Positions 61,876-64,000 of a stretch of 64,000 nt of DNA are shown here, in pieces. The notes under the pieces were generated by a model that saw only the letters and a list, made by a program, of their open reading frames with translations, had not been told where the DNA came from and searched no databases. The DNA comes from Formicarius rufipectus (Eukaryota > Chordata > Aves > Passeriformes > Formicariidae), in the NCBI GenBank assembly GCA_013399695.1, contig VXAU01002257.1, forward strand, positions 62,001 to 126,000, read 5' to 3'. The position numbers were made by a program, and so were the translations under genes. The stretch's first letter is position 1. Each line of letters begins with the position of its first letter.

Positions 61876-64000
61876 CGTTGCCTTGCTGCTCGTGGCAGCA
61901 CAGTTGTCTCTGTGCTGTTAAGGACTGTGGCTCATGAGCGCTGTCTGCCGCTGCCAGCCCTGGAAGGCAGCACTGGGAACCTCACTGAAGGCCAGAGGAT
62001 TCATTTCTATGGCCAAAAATCTGAATACCAAGGGCAGCAGAGGGGCCAGGCTGCCCCTGCCACCACTTACCTACCAGGGCTTTGCTAAGTCTCAACCCTG
62101 TGGCAGATCAAGTGACTTAAAGCTACAGTTGTGCCACAGATTTAGTACAGAAATATGTGCATCTCTTGAGGATTACAGAGCTAACACAGTGCTATGAGAC
62201 TTTTTGGCATGCTAGTGCATTTTTGACATAAAGTATGCCTGTGATCATGTTCTTTGCAATAAAACTCAAATGGAGCTACTAATCTTGTTCAATGGAAATA
62301 CATGACAAAATTACAAAATCTTTCTGACCATTTGTGCAAATGTAAGATGGTTCAGATCTGAGGACTGCATTAGCATCAAACAGTGCCTTGAAGCAGGGAC
62401 AGTTCTCAGATGTGTGTAAACCACATCAGTCTTTAAAGCACTACATATGCAAAATGACTCTTAGATCATTCTTCCCTTGTAGATCCCAGACCAGTCAAGA
62501 TTCATGAATTGGTGAGTGCCCCTCGTTATCTCCGAGCTCATTTGTAATGATGCTGATTAATCTCAGCATTTTCAGTTCATCTGTGGGTTTACAGAAATAG
62601 GGTCTGAATTTCCAGCCAGCAACAAGAAACCTGAAACTGTCGTGACATGCAATAATTCAGCTTTAAGCAACAACCATTTGATATAAGCTGATGTTTTAAG
62701 GTACAGTAAAAGAATGTGGATAAGAAGTCCCACAGATAATAAGTGTTTTGATACAGCTTTCTAATCCTGCTGTGAGAACAAATAATGTATCTTCCACTTG
62801 GCAAAGCTGGCAATTGAAAAATCTTACTTGAGAACAGGGATTTATGGCACAGTGACAATTTCATGACTTTTCATGGTTTCAGGAGGTTTTCCCATATTCC
62901 AGACTATTATCAGAAGTACTGTAGTAAACAGAAATTGCTTGTTTAATAATTGCTAACACATAGTTTATAAACTTTTCCCATAACTTTCTTACTCTCTAAA
63001 CCCGGCTTCATTTAACACCAAACATCTAAATCTTAAAATAAACTGTCAAGGCTGATTGTTTCTCACAGCTGGTACAGAGATGAGAAATATAAGCAGGAGG
63101 ACATTCTTCAGGTAACACATTCAGTTGGACAACTGAAATGAAGAGTGCTGATTGCCTGTTTCAGAGTCTTTTAAAACATGGGTTTTGAATAAAAGTAACG
63201 AATAAAAGATGAGAAATGGTGCAAAAGGCTCTATACAGAGGAATTTGTAGACTTTTATTACAGTAACTGCAGTTTCAGGTTCCCTTGCGTGTTTAATATG
63301 GGTTTTGAGACAGAAAAGCTCTGGCAAAAAATACTGGTATCTTTCTTTACAAGGCTGTTGCCATCCTGCCTTCAGGTATCAATGCGAGTGGATGCCACAT
63401 GTGGATGAGGGGCCCAAGCTTACTTGCCCCTGTGTGATGTCTGTTGTCTTTGTCATAAGAAGAACATGAGATAATTTCCTTGCTTTGGGAAAATACAGCT
63501 CTTTTTCTGGAAAAACTGGGCCCTACAACTACAGCCAGCCAGTTCCAGTCTCCAATTTTCCCTCAACATTGTCAAGAGCAGGTGAAGACTGACAATTGCT
63601 CAGCTGGTGTCCAGAGGAGTTACAAGCCTTTCTGCTTGCCTCCTTTCACCTGGTTTCTTTACTGGGATCCTGAGTACCAGGGGAAGAATAACAAGCCACC
63701 TTGTGACAGTCCTAAGTCAGTTTTTCTGTCCTGATCAGTCAAATGGCCCAGTTAGTGAAACCATCAGAGCCCACAAGCATGTACACCCTGAAATGTATCC
63801 CCGAGCTGCCAAGTGTTTTACCACTGCTGTTCACCTCAATCTGGCAGTTCCAGGATCAGGACTGCTGCTTTTTAAGTCTCATCAGTCTCAAAATTTAAAT
63901 TTCATAGTGGAAATTAGAATGAAAATAAAAGAAAACATAGTAATTTTAAGTTTCCAGCAGTAGTGAAAACGGTAGTTAGCGATGCTGCGATCAAAAGCCA

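Larger units (their letters stand above)
9161..64000 (+). other. MACROD2: MACROD2 intron, downstream part (end outside window)
   Basis: Phase-0 intron following the exon, at least 54.8 kb. The next coding exon should begin with codons for VDRIIFC; I scanned for it after AG dinucleotides and did not see it. Content is CR1 LINE fragments, simple repeats, one assembly gap, and several structured or possibly regulatory stretches listed separately. Stretches where I see nothing beyond unique-looking DNA: 9161-11260, 13000-14150, 16500-18500, 24500-28097, 28431-33127, 33900-38350, 38403-40650, 40870-42470, 43650-48050, 48810-51260, 54000-56280, 57450-59320, 60700-61820 and 61880-64000. Confidence 0.85.

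Noticed and set aside
1..64000. Adjacent MACROD2 exons and the nested FLRT3 gene
   Set aside because: Looked for codons of CISTGIYG upstream, VDRIIFC downstream, and a long leucine-rich-repeat frame on the minus strand; none is present.

Overview
This looks like a window of a bird genome lying entirely inside one very large gene. Three things point to a bird: the interspersed repeats recognisable at all levels of decay are CR1 LINEs with the avian 3' tail (ends such as tcatagaatgg followed by gttggaagggacc when read from the minus strand); repeat density is low; and there is no poly-A SINE or L1 load of a mammalian kind. No bacterial or viral gene is visible. The sequence is mostly 38-42% GC by eye, with a few short GC-rich islands.

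The only protein-coding segment I can support is a 74-bp internal exon on the + strand at 9087-9160, flanked by a good AG acceptor and a GT donor. Its 24 complete codons read as the end of the macro domain of MACROD2 (mono-ADP-ribosyl hydrolase 2). Everything before it (at least 9.1 kb) and after it (at least 54.8 kb) is therefore intron, which fits a gene known in other vertebrates for giant introns. I looked for the neighbouring MACROD2 exons and for FLRT3, which in other vertebrates is nested antisense in a MACROD2 intron; neither is in the window.

Layout: 1-9086 is intron with an A/C-rich tract (3600-3705), a small CR1 tail (5159-5229) and a T-rich run leading into the splice acceptor. 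9087-9160 is the exon. 9161-24000 is intron with CR1 pieces at 11261 and 19083, a GC-rich block at 15944-16457, several TAAT/octamer-rich stretches that could be conserved regulatory DNA, and a GC-rich nested hairpin at 20913-20998. 24043-43620 holds CR1 fragments at 24043, 28098, 33128 and 40653, an assembly gap in a G run at 38352-38402, and an old CR1 ORF2 fossil at 42470-43620 split by a younger CR1 in the opposite orientation. 43620-64000 holds a candidate unannotated exon (48056-48798), CR1 pieces at 51261, 53051, 59330 and 61821, a diverged direct repeat pair (56491/57355), a perfect 28-bp palindrome (59948) and a G-rich motif (60676).

There is no operon-like or multi-gene system here. 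The most interesting items are the MACROD2 exon, the nested CR1 insertion with a candidate target-site duplication, the possible cryptic exon near 48.1-48.8 kb, and the structured GC hairpin near 20.9 kb.
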